This document shows positions 1 through 10,530 of a DNA stretch of 64,000 nucleotides, in pieces. Numbering within the stretch: the first letter of the stretch is position 1; every line of letters starts with the position of its first letter. The notes beneath the pieces are model-generated. The model was given only the letters and a program-made list of their open reading frames with translations. It had not been told where the DNA came from and ran no database searches. A program made the position numbers and the translations under genes. This stretch comes from Mixia osmundae IAM 14324 (Eukaryota; Basidiomycota; Mixiomycetes; Mixiales; Mixiaceae). The DNA lies in contig NW_014575552.1 of NCBI RefSeq assembly GCF_000708205.1, forward strand, positions 186,001 through 250,000, written 5' to 3'.

Positions 1-750
1 GTCCGAGCCAGAGGCCCCGGAAGCCTTTCTGCGCAATCTGCTGACGGGCCAAGACCAGAGCGCCAGGAAGCTCGGCAGCACGAGCTCGAAAAGACATTGT
101 CTCTGCCTTTGCTTGTGCCGTGCTCGTCGAGAATGCAGCAGCCGGCGCAACTTTGGGCTTGAGCGCGTTGGTGGCGAGACGCGATTGAGCGGACGCTGGA
201 GCGGAAGCTGGCATGTTGGACTCAAGCGTGAGCATTTGGACTTGCATGCGGCACTTGATGAGCTCAATGGGCGTGAGAAGGAAGCTAGCTGCTGCGCCTG
301 CACATCCTGCGGCTACGAGGATCTGACCGATGGGAGGATGACCGGCTGCGGCTGCTGCTTCGTCACAGGGATAGACCGACCGGAGTAGCTGTCTGGTCTG
401 ATTGTAGACGAGGAACAGTGCTGCATTCTCTGCCATTGCACCGATCAAAGGCATCGACAAGCCCTTGCGTCATGATCGTCATTAGCCTGAGCGCAGTGTC
501 TGAACGTGTCATAACTGACCCTGTAGAGTCCTTTCGCTCCCTCACGCATGAACGTCTGCGTGAAGCAGTCGACTGGCCCAGTGAAGCGCTGTGGCCGGTC
601 CAAAGGCTGGGACTGCAGTCTGACTTTGACGAGATCGAAAGGATGCTCGAATAACTTGGACGCCATGCCGGCAGCCGAGCCATAGGCTATATCCCGCCAG
701 GCAGGTCGACTGGCGGCAGCTGTAGCCTCATCGCTGCTGGCCGCTGTCAT
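1..750 (-). CDS. ORT1: Mitochondrial carrier, ornithine-transporter type (5' part; 3' end outside window)
   Basis: The ATG at 750 opens a protein whose first repeat carries the mitochondrial carrier signature ([16 protein letters not shown]), followed by [10 protein letters not shown] and GAKGLYR. An intron of GTCAGT...CAAG type at about 475-529 separates this from the second exon, which runs off the left edge. That exon carries the second-repeat signature ([13 protein letters not shown]), then an Ala/Ser-rich insert and the start of the next matrix segment (KGFRGLWLG). In this family the protein exchanges basic amino acids such as ornithine across the inner mitochondrial membrane. The assignment to the ORT1/Arg11 branch rests on the first 60 residues and is less sure than the family assignment. 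The gene is incomplete: the third repeat is not in the window. Confidence 0.85.
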
Positions 751-1341
751 GCCTGAGCTGATGCCGTCATCGACTGTGAAAAAAAGCGCGCTGCTGTACG
801 TTTCTCAGTCTTGCTGGGAGGCTCAAAGCAGACTCACGCTGGCGCCAAATCGTCCACGTCAGCAGAGCACTTGACCCCTTGCCCTATAGCTCCACGCTCT
901 GCTCTGTCTCGAGCTGTATCTGCCTTTCGACGCTGTACGACACTTCGTAGCAGCAGCGCATGACAGATGCACTCTTCAGCAAAGAGACAGCCCATGCTTG
1001 CGGCTTATGCACTCCTTTTTCCCCCTTCAAAGATGAAAGAACAGCAAGATATCTTTGATCGTCTCGACCTGCTCTCTGGCGTGCGCTCCAACGAGAAAGA
1101 GTCAGGACGCGGGCGTGCTCGAACCGGCCTCACTCGATGGGGATTTGCAAACAGAGACTCTGCGCACGGCAACAAGGCTTGCGTTTCGGTTCGCAAGACC
1201 TGCCACGTGTACGAGCATGCGGGCGACGACATGTTATGCCTATCGAACAGATAGCTGATCTCTTTCTCCCGCCACCGTCACGCGGCCCAACACGCTTTGA
1301 CCTCTTTCGAGATTTCCCAAGCCGTCTGCTGAGCTTCTTCG
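751..1341. other. Intergenic stretch without a supported gene
   Basis: Short open frames occur on both strands but none has domain-like composition or a convincing splice pattern. It probably holds the divergent promoters and 5' leaders of the carrier gene on the left and the membrane-protein gene on the right. Confidence 0.5.
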
Positions 1342-2210
1342 ATGTTGTGGCATCCATGCAGACAGGCCATGTTACTTACTCGCTCGCTTCTGCGAGGGAC
1401 ATGTCTACTGGTTCTTGCAGCTCTCCAGCTGGGTAGCTCCACGCCTGGCCTGTATGCCTTTGCGCTCTTCTCGACCAACATCGATGACCTCGTCCTCTCA
1501 TCTGTTGCAGCTCCCGTGAGAGCGACTCCGCCAGCCAGTGATGCTCTCGCACAGGTCCAGAATCTGCTCGGCGATGCCTCAAGGCGCGCTATGGATGCTG
1601 TCAATGGGATCGGCCAAAGCTCGGATGCCATCGATGTAGCCGGCAGTTTGTTGGCTGCTGTCAGGTCTACCATCGAAACCATAGCTGATCAAGCTCGATA
1701 TCTCCCAAGCAAAGCAGGCATCAACGCTACAGACCCGGCACAATTCGTGCGCTGGTCGACAGAGCCAACTCGAATTCACTTTGGTCTCGGCGGTGTCTGC
1801 AGCGAGTCCGGTAGCAGCCTACTCACTTGCGGCCACCATCGATCGATACGTCTACAGAGACTGCATGCGCTCTCACACATGCTAGCGATTATGCATTGGA
1901 TAGGTCCGGCTGCTCAGGCTGACGTGGGCCATCGCTGACTGTAAAGCCAGTCTTTGTGGTACTGATTGCGACAAGCTTGCCCACCGCTCTGTCTACAAAT
2001 GTTCGCGATGTTGCCCTCGTATCACTGTTGGTGCTCGTCGCAAGCGACAAAGTCCTCTTTGAAGTGGTCGCGCGGCCAGAACTGCCCGTCGATTCGACCG
2101 GTTGGCGAGCGCTGTCAATCACCCCGGCCCTTCTCATCTTTGATCGCGCGCGAGTCTGGCGAGAGAAGACTGCCGCCCACCATCAACTTCTGAAGGCTCG
2201 CAAAGGATGA
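1342..2210 (+). CDS. Possible tetraspan membrane protein (SUR7/PalI-like), splicing unresolved
   Basis: The first open segment (1342-1938) starts with a long hydrophobic stretch (about residues 12-45), then a roughly 110-residue polar ectodomain ending in FGLGGVCSESGSSLLTC. This resembles the Trp/Gly-Leu-x-x-Cys...Cys pattern of SUR7/PalI and claudin-like proteins. A second open segment in another frame (about 1951-2210) is strongly hydrophobic (VALVSLLVLVASDKVLF) and ends at a TGA at 2208-2210. At least one intron must join them; a likely acceptor is the CAG at 1948-1950, but the donor is not clear. The first ATG at 1342 and a second at 1369 are both possible starts. If right, the protein is a plasma-membrane four-helix protein; the family call is tentative. 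Confidence 0.4.
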
Positions 2211-3605
2211 GCCAGGTCAGACAGAAAATCGAGGGGAAAGAAGGATCAGACAAGCCAATGTTGAATTCCTCAGCCGCATAGCCTCAAAGCTCTTTCGGCT
2301 TCGTCCGTCGTGCTCAGCTGGCGTTCTGCAATCTGCGTTCGACTAGCCTATCGGCCTGTCTAATTGCTTGCTTTCGGCCTCGGCCTAATTGCGTGATGCG
2401 TAGTGGCCAGCTTTGCCGGACAAAGCGTAGTTGATCAGAGGGCGTAGCCGCCTCGTAGAATGGATATAACGATTTCTGCATCCTCTGCGAAGAGAACAAG
2501 AGAAGGCAGAGCAGCTTACCCGGGATGAGGTGGCTCAGGAGTAGCCCATGCATCTGCGGCACCGAAAGATCAGCAGCCGATCGACATTGCTTGCAGAGGC
2601 AGAGTCAGCGCGTCATGCGGAGTGTCGACAGAGCGCTGCATGAGCAAGCACGTCCGACAAACTTTAAATGTAATGCCATCATTCGGCAAGGGCATGAGAG
2701 GGATCCGACTCACGGCGGTAGCCTGTCATCCTTGGAAAAGCACGTCAGTCTTTATTCGACGGATATCGTGGGATGTACGACAGGATCAGATGTCCCTAAA
2801 AGGTCGTCATCAGTGCTGCTCGAGGTATCTAATCTCGAGAGCTAAGACGAGGAGCCATCTCTGGTCTCCCATTCCTTTTTGCTTCTCATCAAGAGAGAGA
2901 GTGAAGAGGAGTCTGCGAACGTCGACGTACATGCATTTGCGGGTGTACATATTGATCGGATAGCAATGATCTGTCGACGATGCAAGGGTCAGCCTGAGCC
3001 CTCGCGCGTACTGCCACAGGCAGGAAGAGGAGGTGTCAGATATTGAGAGTTTTGGTATAATGTACGTTTCCGCATCGCCGTGTGGCTCCAGAAGCAGAAC
3101 TGTAATATAAACATATTCCATCATGTAGAGAGTAGATAGCGAGAGAGTGAGTCAAGGCATGAAGACTGACTTTGCCGTTCACATTGGCCATCACTGCAAA
3201 AGTGAAAATCTGCTCGCAAAGGGGTCAGCTCTGTGGGTCCCGTCATTTGCGGACAGAGGAGGGTCAGTTGGTGGTGCATAAGGTCATCAAGTATCGCTCT
3301 TGTCGAGCAGGTATGTCATTGATTCGAGACTTCGGGTAGAAGAGCTCGTGGAGTCGCCAGTGAAGGCGACATTCATCAAAGAGAGAAGTCGATGATGGCT
3401 TGATGATGTCAACTCACCTGCCGTGCGAGTCGCGCACGATCAAGATGGAGATGGTTAGCGCTTGCCCATGGCCGCGGCAAAAGTGCGAGCGAAGCGCATC
3501 TTCGCTCGCAATCGGTCGTTTGCAGGCCAAGCAGAACGCGATTTTTCCAAATCCAAGTGGATTGCCACAACATCCACCGGCCATGACATGATCTCACCTT
3601 TCCCC
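2211..3605 (-). other. Unresolved stretch; possible intron-rich minus-strand gene
   Basis: No long open frame is present. On the minus strand there are repeated splice-like signals: GTGAGT at 3417, GTCAGT near 3171, GTACGC near 3012, GTACGT near 2930, GTGAGT near 2714 and GTAAGC near 2519, each followed by plausible branch and acceptor sites. Short readable pieces lie between them, for example IFTFAVMANVNGK near 3180-3210 and, at 2485-2314, YPFYEAATPSDQLRF ending in a stop. I could not join them into one protein or recognise a family. It may be a gene of many small exons, or one decayed next to the retroelement fragment. Confidence 0.25.
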
Positions 3606-5558
3606 TCACGCCATTGCCAGGCCGATACCATCTCTGCCCTTACATGTCACACACCGTCCCCGCGAGCAGGGTACAATGCCATCGTCAACAAGACTCGACC
3701 ATGAGGCGAGGTTGGTCTTTGTAGTCGGGACATGATATGCCATGGGCAGGACGAGCTCGAAGCAACTTCCCTTCTGTTCGATCCACACGACGACGCGTCC
3801 TTGGCCAGCAATGGCCAATGGCTGGGATGTGATGCCCTTCACTGATGCATGCGGAGTGGTCTGATAGGTCTCAAAGAGCCTCCCATCGGACACATAGTGA
3901 TGATTAGCACCTGTGTCCAGTAGAAATGTGGCTTCCAGCTGGCTGTCTGCTGTTGCCAGCGCATAAACGTCACTGGTCTCGTTGTTTACACTTTCGCGAG
4001 CTAACTTGGCATGATTCGAGCCTCTCGACCCGCCAGGGTCGCGAGGTTTGTACCAGCAGCGGTCCGCGGGGTGACACACTTTGCCACAATGCTTACAGGG
4101 CTTACGACCCTTGACCTTTTGGTGTTCACGTCTTGACATGTTGCTTGACTGGGCCGGGAAAGCCGATGCANCTCCTTCCGAGTCCGCAGTGGAGCCACGC
4201 TTGAGGATACNGACGACGTCTCGGAGCGCTGAACGAGATTTGCCTGGGACATACTCGTCCAGATGGTATTTTGCCATGCCATAACCCGAGAATCTGTGCG
4301 GGTCGATACCATCGAGCAGAGCGAGGGCCATAGCTTCTGAGTCCGCCGACACTTTGCTGTCAGATTCGCGTAGCTCGGCGCCGAGAACTTCGATGCGGCG
4401 GGCAAAGTCGTCCAGCGATTCGCCTNGTCGCATGAAAATTTTNTTGAACTCCTCTTCCTTCATCTTGAGCTCCCTTCGACTGAGCTTGCTGTAATTGTCA
4501 GTCAAGATCTTCCAGGCTTCGTAGCCTGTCTCGACTCCTCCTATATCCCTGCACACGCCCCGTGTGCAGCGTGCAGAGATGCGTAGGTAGGCTTCGATGT
4601 CTTTCTGACTGTCTGAGATCCGTGCTACGGGGTCGCATTTTGAGGTCTGCGGCTCTGGCTTGACGCTTGTGCCGGATTCGCAGGAGGTTTCGGGCTGCGC
4701 CACATTCATCTCGACTCCCTTCACTCGCTCCCAAAGGCCGTGCGACATCAATTCGATTCGCATCAACTGGGACCATGTTGTCCAGTTGGATGGCCCTTGT
4801 AGCTTGTCTTTGTCTTGCCAGTCGGGTGCCTGCATCTTTTTGAAAGAGCTAGAGACTGTAAATCTCGAGAAACTGTGCGAGTCGATACCATCGAGCAATC
4901 TAAAGGCCATAGCTTCTGAGTCCGTCGGTACTTTGCTGTCGGATTCGAGGAGCTCGGCGCCGAGATCGTCGATGCGGCGGGCGAAATCGTCCAGTGACCC
5001 GCCTCGTCGCTTGTACATTTTTCTGAGCTCCTCTTCCCTCATCTTGAGCTCCCTTCGACTGAGCTTGCTGTAATTGTCAGTCAAGATCTTCCAAGCTTCG
5101 TAGCCTGTCTCGACTCCTTTAATATCCCTGCACACGTGGCGTGTGCAGCGTGCAGAGATGCGTAGGTAGGCTTCAATGTCTTTTTGACTGTCTGCGATGC
5201 GTGCTACGGGGTCACATTTTGAGGTCTGCGGCTCTGGCTTGACGCTTGTGCCGGATGCGGACGAGGTTCCGGGCTGTGCCACGTTCACCTCGACTCCCTT
5301 GACTTGCTCCCAAAGGCCGTGGGACATCAGTTCGATTCGCATCAATTGGGACCATGTAAACCAGTTGGATGATCCTTGTAGCTTGTCTTTGTCTTGCCAG
5401 TCGGAGGCCCGCATCTTTTTTTGAGAGAGCTAGAGACTGTAAATCTATTGAAGGTAGTCCTACAGGCAACCGGTTAGTCAATCTATATCTGGTACAACCG
5501 CGGTGGCCTTAGGCACCCAAAGGGGTCACGTGATAGCAAGCTGGGCTTGCCTCCAACA
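3606..5558 (-). mobile_element. Ty1/copia LTR retrotransposon fragment (gag and start of protease), broken
   Basis: Read on the minus strand, the fragment contains a copia-type gag of the UBN2 class (WSQLMRIELMSHGLWE; ETGYEAWKILTDNYS), present twice in tandem. A CCHC zinc knuckle (CKHCGKVCHPADRC) and the beginning of an aspartic protease (LLDTGANHHYVSD) follow. Integrase, reverse transcriptase and RNase H are absent from the window, so this is an incomplete element. About 145 bp upstream of gag the sequence begins TGTTGGAG at 5558, the usual start of a copia LTR, so part of a 5' LTR may be present; no second LTR was seen. Four ambiguous bases lie in the second gag copy. The similarity of the two gag copies suggests a fairly young insertion, but no LTR pair is available for dating. 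Confidence 0.85.
4280..5414 (-). repeat. Tandem duplication of the gag domain inside the copia fragment
   Basis: Two consecutive units of about 580 bp (roughly 5414-4836 and 4835-4280) encode nearly the same 190-residue gag segment; each begins with a DWQDKDKLQG motif and each includes SRRELKM. The second unit leads on to the zinc knuckle. Such a doubling is not the normal architecture of copia gag. It could be a real unequal-exchange product or an assembly effect, since the second unit contains ambiguous bases. Confidence 0.85.
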
Positions 5559-5661
5559 ACCCTACGCGCGATGGGGTTTATCTGGCATGACATCACTGTC
5601 ACCAGACTATCGACAGTCCGGAGCCCCGCCGGCGAGCTACGCAGCTTGGTTCTAGTGACAG

Positions 5662-7032
5662 ATGGCCGATAGAGAGGCAGAATGTCTCTCCATTGTGGCA
5701 GCCTACCTCCGGCGCAATGGCTTCGCGGAGACTTTGACAGCACTGACTCAAGAAGCTGGATTGTCAGCTTTATCGCTCGAGACGACAGTGAGCCTCGAGG
5801 AGCTCATCGACCGACACCTCTCGGCTCGACTGGTGGAAGAAGATGCTGCGAGCGAGCCTTCGCAGGATGTGCTCGAGCAAGAGGCATGCCCGCCCTGGCC
5901 GACACGGGTCACAAAGTCACTCATGACAATCCATGCGACCAATGTCCTTAGCGTCGTCGCCCATGACTTGCCGAGAAGGACATTTGATACCTCCACTGCA
6001 ACGTACAAGCACGAGCACATCCCTTGCTTTGTGACAACGGCGGCAGACAAGACGATTAAATTCGTTAATCTGCAGACTTACGAGTTGGAAGAGATGTACT
6101 CGCCAGCTGCCGGCCCGACGCTTTGCGTGACTTTCCATCCGACTCATCCTCAGCTCATGCTCAGCTCGGCCATGGACGGCACAGTCACGCTCACTGATCT
6201 CATCGCGAGACAAACTATGCAGACAATGAAGAACCATTCGCGCTACGTGGTCAAGACGCTCTTTGATGACTCTGGAAGATGGCTAGCCTCGCTGGGTTAT
6301 GATAAGCAAGTAGTCTTGTACGAGCTGGAGCAAGTCACGCTAGACGAGGACGAAGATACGCCCAGCACGCACTGCAGCATATCAACAGTCTCGTATGTCA
6401 AACGATGGAGCAAGCAACTGGGCAAGAATGTCGAGGCTGGACTCTTCGTTGGTCAAACTCACTTCGTCTTCACTTGCCGAGACGATAACCATCTGCAATA
6501 CGTCTCCCTCAAAGACAGTTTCGCCATCAAGCTCTACAATCTCAATGAGCTACAAGACTCGCACATCTCCTTCTCGATCCTTGCAATGACCTGGCATCCG
6601 TCGAAGCAGTACATCTCATTGCAGACCGACACGCGCATCTCCCGAATCATCCTTGTACCGCCGCATTCGTCAGAACGCGTGCGGACCATCTATACATCGG
6701 CAGAGCAAAGCGAGTGGTCTGTGCCCAGGCACCACTGGCTGTCCAGGGGTACGCTTGTCGCTCTGACGTCCGACGATGGTATCGTTCGTCTGGTCGACAT
6801 GAAAGGTCGCGTCATCAGCAGCTACAACGCCCACGGTCCTCTTGCGCCGGTACCGGTTGACGACAGCCGAGAAGAAGCGCCGGTGTATAGCAGCACGTCT
6901 GAAGTCGTCAGAGCGCGCCAAGAGGCAGAAAGAGGCAGCTCGATCGTTCGTGATATAACGGTCCTGGCAGACGGCACGATCATCTCTGTCGGTTTCGACA
7001 AGACCGTCCGGATCGCTCGCCCATACATCTGA
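5662..7032 (+). CDS. LisH domain and WD40-repeat protein
   Basis: A single uninterrupted frame of 456 aa starts at ATG 5662. Residues 1-40 form a LisH-type helical motif (CLSIVAAYLRRNGFAETL), used by many scaffold proteins for dimerisation. From about residue 90 the protein reads as WD40 propeller blades, with typical pieces such as TTAADKTIKFVNL, SSAMDGTVTLTDL and SVGFDKTVRIARP at the C-terminus. The family builds protein-interaction platforms; no catalytic residues are expected. I cannot name a specific orthologue. It converges on the CorA-like gene with only 31 bp between stop codons, and its start lies about 100 bp from the retroelement fragment. Confidence 0.85.
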   Translation: MADREAECLSIVAAYLRRNGFAETLTALTQEAGLSALSLETTVSLEELIDRHLSARLVEEDAASEPSQDVLEQEACPPWPTRVTKSLMTIHATNVLSVVAHDLPRRTFDTSTATYKHEHIPCFVTTAADKTIKFVNLQTYELEEMYSPAAGPTLCVTFHPTHPQLMLSSAMDGTVTLTDLIARQTMQTMKNHSRYVVKTLFDDSGRWLASLGYDKQVVLYELEQVTLDEDEDTPSTHCSISTVSYVKRWSKQLGKNVEAGLFVGQTHFVFTCRDDNHLQYVSLKDSFAIKLYNLNELQDSHISFSILAMTWHPSKQYISLQTDTRISRIILVPPHSSERVRTIYTSAEQSEWSVPRHHWLSRGTLVALTSDDGIVRLVDMKGRVISSYNAHGPLAPVPVDDSREEAPVYSSTSEVVRARQEAERGSSIVRDITVLADGTIISVGFDKTVRIARPYI

Positions 7033-7063
7033 CTGAATCGCCAGGAGGGGATTGGTGTGCAGC

Positions 7064-8854
7064 CTATCGCCGGGCACGATCCTGAGCAGCTAGCTTGCGT
7101 CGAGCTCGATACTTGGCTTCGCGACGATAGGAGCGGAATGCACTGGTAATCAGACGAAGGATATAGCTTCCGCTGAACAGAGCAACGATGACGATCGTCA
7201 ACGGAATCGCAATGCGCCAGAAGTAGGTTACCGAGCCTTGTATCTCGGCAAACTGCATAAAGTTCTGGCCAAAGTAGCCAGTCAGGAAACCGAGAGGGAG
7301 AAACACGATGGTGACCATAGAAAGTGCTTTCATGCTCTCGTTTGTGTTGAAGCTTAGCATCTGCTCAATTGTCAGCTCCGTCGTCATACCGAGCAGCGAG
7401 CTCACATTGAAAGTATAATCGACGAGTTGCTGACATTGTGAGCCAAAGAGGTCGAGGCTCGAAAGCACGGAATCCATGTGATCGAGCACATCGCCGAGAT
7501 AGAGGCGAGCACGAGGACTGACGTAGCCGATACGAGGCAGCTCGTGGCCTCTGCCATCTCGAAGAGCTTGGTCACGCTCCCTGTGAGCGGATTCGGGCAG
7601 CACGGCCGCCGCTCTCGATTCGTCGTCTCTTTGGAGTGCTCGAATGAGTGAGTGGATGGGTGTGAGCGTGCGCTTGAGAGTGAGGATTTGGTTTGAAAGT
7701 ACGAAGAGATGCTTGACGGAATCTGTCTCTGCTCTGATGAGCGTACGGTCCTCGACGGTATTGATGTGATGTCTGAAAGCCTCGCAAAGGTCGACCAGTC
7801 TGTCGACGACGGCATCGAGAACGCTTTGGAGGAGTAAGCTCGGATCTTCGCTCGTTCGCAGAAGCGAGCTCTTGTCCCTCAACCGTTCAAAGATGGGCTC
7901 TATGAGCGGATCGATGCCCGTCTGAGGATCGATATCGTTCTGGAAGATGGTGAGGAGTGTGCCATCCTTGAGAAGATAGATCGAGAGCTGCTCTGTCTCG
8001 TACGGTACGCGATATGCCTTGGTGACTTTGAGTATATCCTTGCGAGTCTCGGAGACGCGCGGCTGAAAGACGGATCGAGCGAGTCCATCCTTACGCGAGT
8101 TTGACGAACGTGTCTTGTCCGGTCGCGTTTGCTCCTCCGTCGCCGGCTCTTGCTCGAGGGTCTCCTCCGCGCTGGCAGCCTCTAGCGAGCTAGGGTCCGA
8201 AGAGTCCTTGCGCAAAGCGGCTGCTGGTCGGCGGGCACCTTTTCGGAGCCGATCAAGCAGATGATTCTGATTCTTTGCGACCACAGTAGGTCGAGCGATA
8301 GCCGAATAGCTTGGCGGGGGTTCCATCGCGCTGTCTCCGCCTTCAGACAGTAGCGCAAAGATGTGCATGTTCAGAAAGAGCGCATTTGCATAGTAGTCAG
8401 ACTTTGAACGCGTCTCTGAAATGTGGAGGGTGTCCTCGAGCGCGAGCGGATGGAGCTCATACTTGAGCGCGAGCGTCTTGAGGACATCCCAGGAGTGTCC
8501 CGAGACGTTGATGTACCTGACTTTGCTCCAGGATGGACGAGGTTTGTGCAAATGCTCTATCGCCTCTTGATTGGAGAGCAGCATCTCATCGTGTCGCGTG
8601 TCGGAGTAGTCGACGATGCAGACATGGATGGGCTGATCCAAGTCATCAAGCTGGGCTGTGCGTGGATCGATACCTTGGTCAGAGTACTGCGGCACCCACG
8701 CATAATGTCGTCTGCCTGCATTTTCACTCGCTTTGGCAGACTGGGCAGAGGCGCCAGACGCGATACGCCGAGCAGACTGGACACCGAGCGCTGCTGATCT
8801 CAAGCTCGACGTCGTCCGCCCTTCGCGCAAGCTGGGCCTCAGTCGGTCTTCCAT
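7064..8854 (-). CDS. CorA-like divalent cation (Mg2+) transporter
   Basis: Intronless frame. The N-terminal half is a soluble CorA-type domain with a basic, Ser-rich lead and an internal acidic insert. The C-terminal part has two predicted membrane helices, about MVTIVFLPLGFLTGYF and WRIAIPLTIVIVALFSG, separated by a short loop. The first ends in GYFGQNF, where classical CorA has GMN, so the selectivity signature is changed. I place the start at ATG 8854 (596 aa). The frame is open to another ATG at 8998, but that start would share its CATG with the start of the divergent neighbour and add 48 low-complexity residues. Members move Mg2+ or other divalent ions across plasma or organelle membranes. 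Confidence 0.85.
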   Translation of the reverse strand: MEDRLRPSLREGRTTSSLRSAALGVQSARRIASGASAQSAKASENAGRRHYAWVPQYSDQGIDPRTAQLDDLDQPIHVCIVDYSDTRHDEMLLSNQEAIEHLHKPRPSWSKVRYINVSGHSWDVLKTLALKYELHPLALEDTLHISETRSKSDYYANALFLNMHIFALLSEGGDSAMEPPPSYSAIARPTVVAKNQNHLLDRLRKGARRPAAALRKDSSDPSSLEAASAEETLEQEPATEEQTRPDKTRSSNSRKDGLARSVFQPRVSETRKDILKVTKAYRVPYETEQLSIYLLKDGTLLTIFQNDIDPQTGIDPLIEPIFERLRDKSSLLRTSEDPSLLLQSVLDAVVDRLVDLCEAFRHHINTVEDRTLIRAETDSVKHLFVLSNQILTLKRTLTPIHSLIRALQRDDESRAAAVLPESAHRERDQALRDGRGHELPRIGYVSPRARLYLGDVLDHMDSVLSSLDLFGSQCQQLVDYTFNVSSLLGMTTELTIEQMLSFNTNESMKALSMVTIVFLPLGFLTGYFGQNFMQFAEIQGSVTYFWRIAIPLTIVIVALFSGSYILRLITSAFRSYRREAKYRARRKLAAQDRARR

Positions 8855-8996
8855 CCGCTCGATCTGACAGGGAAGCCTGATCTCAATGGACCTGCAAGGG
8901 TTTTGCGTTGACTGCGACTGCCCCGCCGCGCGACTCCGGCTACCTGCTGACCGGCGCTTCCTCACGTGCCGACTCTGGCTGACTTTTCCCTGAGAC

Positions 8997-10474
8997 ATGG
9001 CAGATGCGCTGTTCTACTTTGACATCAGCTGTCCATATGCCCTGATTGCATCGACCCGGGTCGAGGATGTAGCCAAATTCACGCAAGCCACCATCGAATG
9101 GCGACCCGTTCTTCTCGGAGGGCTCTACCAGCTCACTTCGGCAGCTCAAGGCGCTGCAGGCTCAGCTTCCGATGCCATGCCTCCTGCGCGAAGAGCGTGG
9201 GCTGCACACGACCTCGAGAGGGAGCTGTCTCGGTACCAGCTCGATGTGCGTTGGCCAGCAAAGCATCCTATGAAGACCGTCGACGCAATGCGGTTGCTCT
9301 GCGCAGTCCCCTCTGCACATCGCATCGGACTTGCCAAAGCGCTCTACAGGGCCTACTGGATGGACATGCAGGATGTCACCTCGCACTCTGTCCTGCTGAG
9401 GATCGCGAGACGGACCGGCCTCAGCAGAGAAGTGCTTGGCTTTCCTCTCGACGAAAGCATCTTTGCAACGACACAGTGGGCAGACGACTTACGATCCAAC
9501 ACTCAGGAAGCTTTCGAGCATGGCGCTTTTGGAGTACCGACCTTTTGGCTACAAAAAGAGGAGAAGATGCTCTTTGGCCAGGACAGGTTGTGCTTGCTCG
9601 AGGCGCATCTGTCTGCTCGACAGCGGAACGGGGACCTCGAGTCTGTCAAACATATCAACAGGCTGATGCCTCGCTGCCTTCGTACAGCCCCGGAAAACAG
9701 ACAGCGTACGCTCAAGTTCTGGTTCGACTTTTCGTCACCTTGGTCTTTTCTTGGCTATACACAGCTGCAACGGGTCAAACGGGAGCTCGGCGACTCGCTC
9801 AAGATCGAGATGAAGCCGTTTCTGCTCGGCGCACTCTTCAAAGCTGTTGGCACGCCCGTCGTACCGAGCCAGGTTGCTATGCCTCACAAGGCGGCGTACA
9901 TGCGGCAGGATCTCCAAGACTGGGCAGAGTACTGGTCAGCTTGCTCAGCGCAGACCTATCCGCCTCTGCCACCTGTTAAGCTCGCTTGGCCAGACGAGTT
10001 TCCCATCCGGTCAGTCATTGCGCTACGTGTCGCACTCCTCGAGCCGGCCGTCATCGACTGCATTTGTAGGCTCTACTTGTCCTCGATTGGCCAGACGAGC
10101 CTAAGCGATATGCAGATCGGGCTGGATGGTCTCACAACAGGAATATCAGCACAGCAGCAGGCCTGCTCGAGGTTCTCAACGATGCTGGTTTTCCTGGCCA
10201 GATATTACTTGACGCCGTCACGACAGGCGACCGCGCAGAATCCCTCAAGGCGGCGCTGAGGACCAACACAGATGAAGCTGTCGCGCTGGGCTTCTGCGGC
10301 GCGCCTACATTCCAGATTGACGAGCATCTTGTCTGGGGACAAGACCGTATCAACGTCGTTCAGGATCTGCTATCGGGCTGGTCGCCCGAAAAGAGCCGCC
10401 TGAAGGCGACAGTTGGTGCCTTTCGTACGTCTATCAATACGACCGATAACCAAGCTGATGCGATAGTACCATAG
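8997..10474 (+). CDS. Double GST-kappa / 2-hydroxychromene-2-carboxylate isomerase-like protein
   Basis: Three exons (8997-10065, 10116-10424, 10467-10474) give 461 aa. Introns are GTAGGC...GCAG (50 nt) and GTACGT...ATAG (42 nt); the last exon adds only LP and the stop. The protein is two complete DsbA-fold GST-kappa/HCCA units in tandem. Unit 1 starts FYFDISCPYALIAS and ends GVPTFWLQ...LFGQDRL; unit 2 starts FWFDFSSPWSFLGY and ends GAPTFQIDEHLVWGQDR. Each unit keeps the pattern active-site loop, helical lid and cis-Pro loop (VPTF/APTF) of the family. These enzymes use glutathione in detoxification or isomerisation, often in mitochondria or peroxisomes. Single-unit proteins of about 220 aa are usual, so the fusion is notable. 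Confidence 0.85.
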
Positions 10475-10530
10475 CGCATTTTGATTATCGTCTGTGAGCA
10501 ATCGAGTGTTGTTGTACTCCGTCTCAAAAG

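Noticed and set aside
4498-4776. Open frames on both strands inside the copia fragment
   Set aside because: Shadow frames of the doubled gag; they repeat in both units only because the DNA does.
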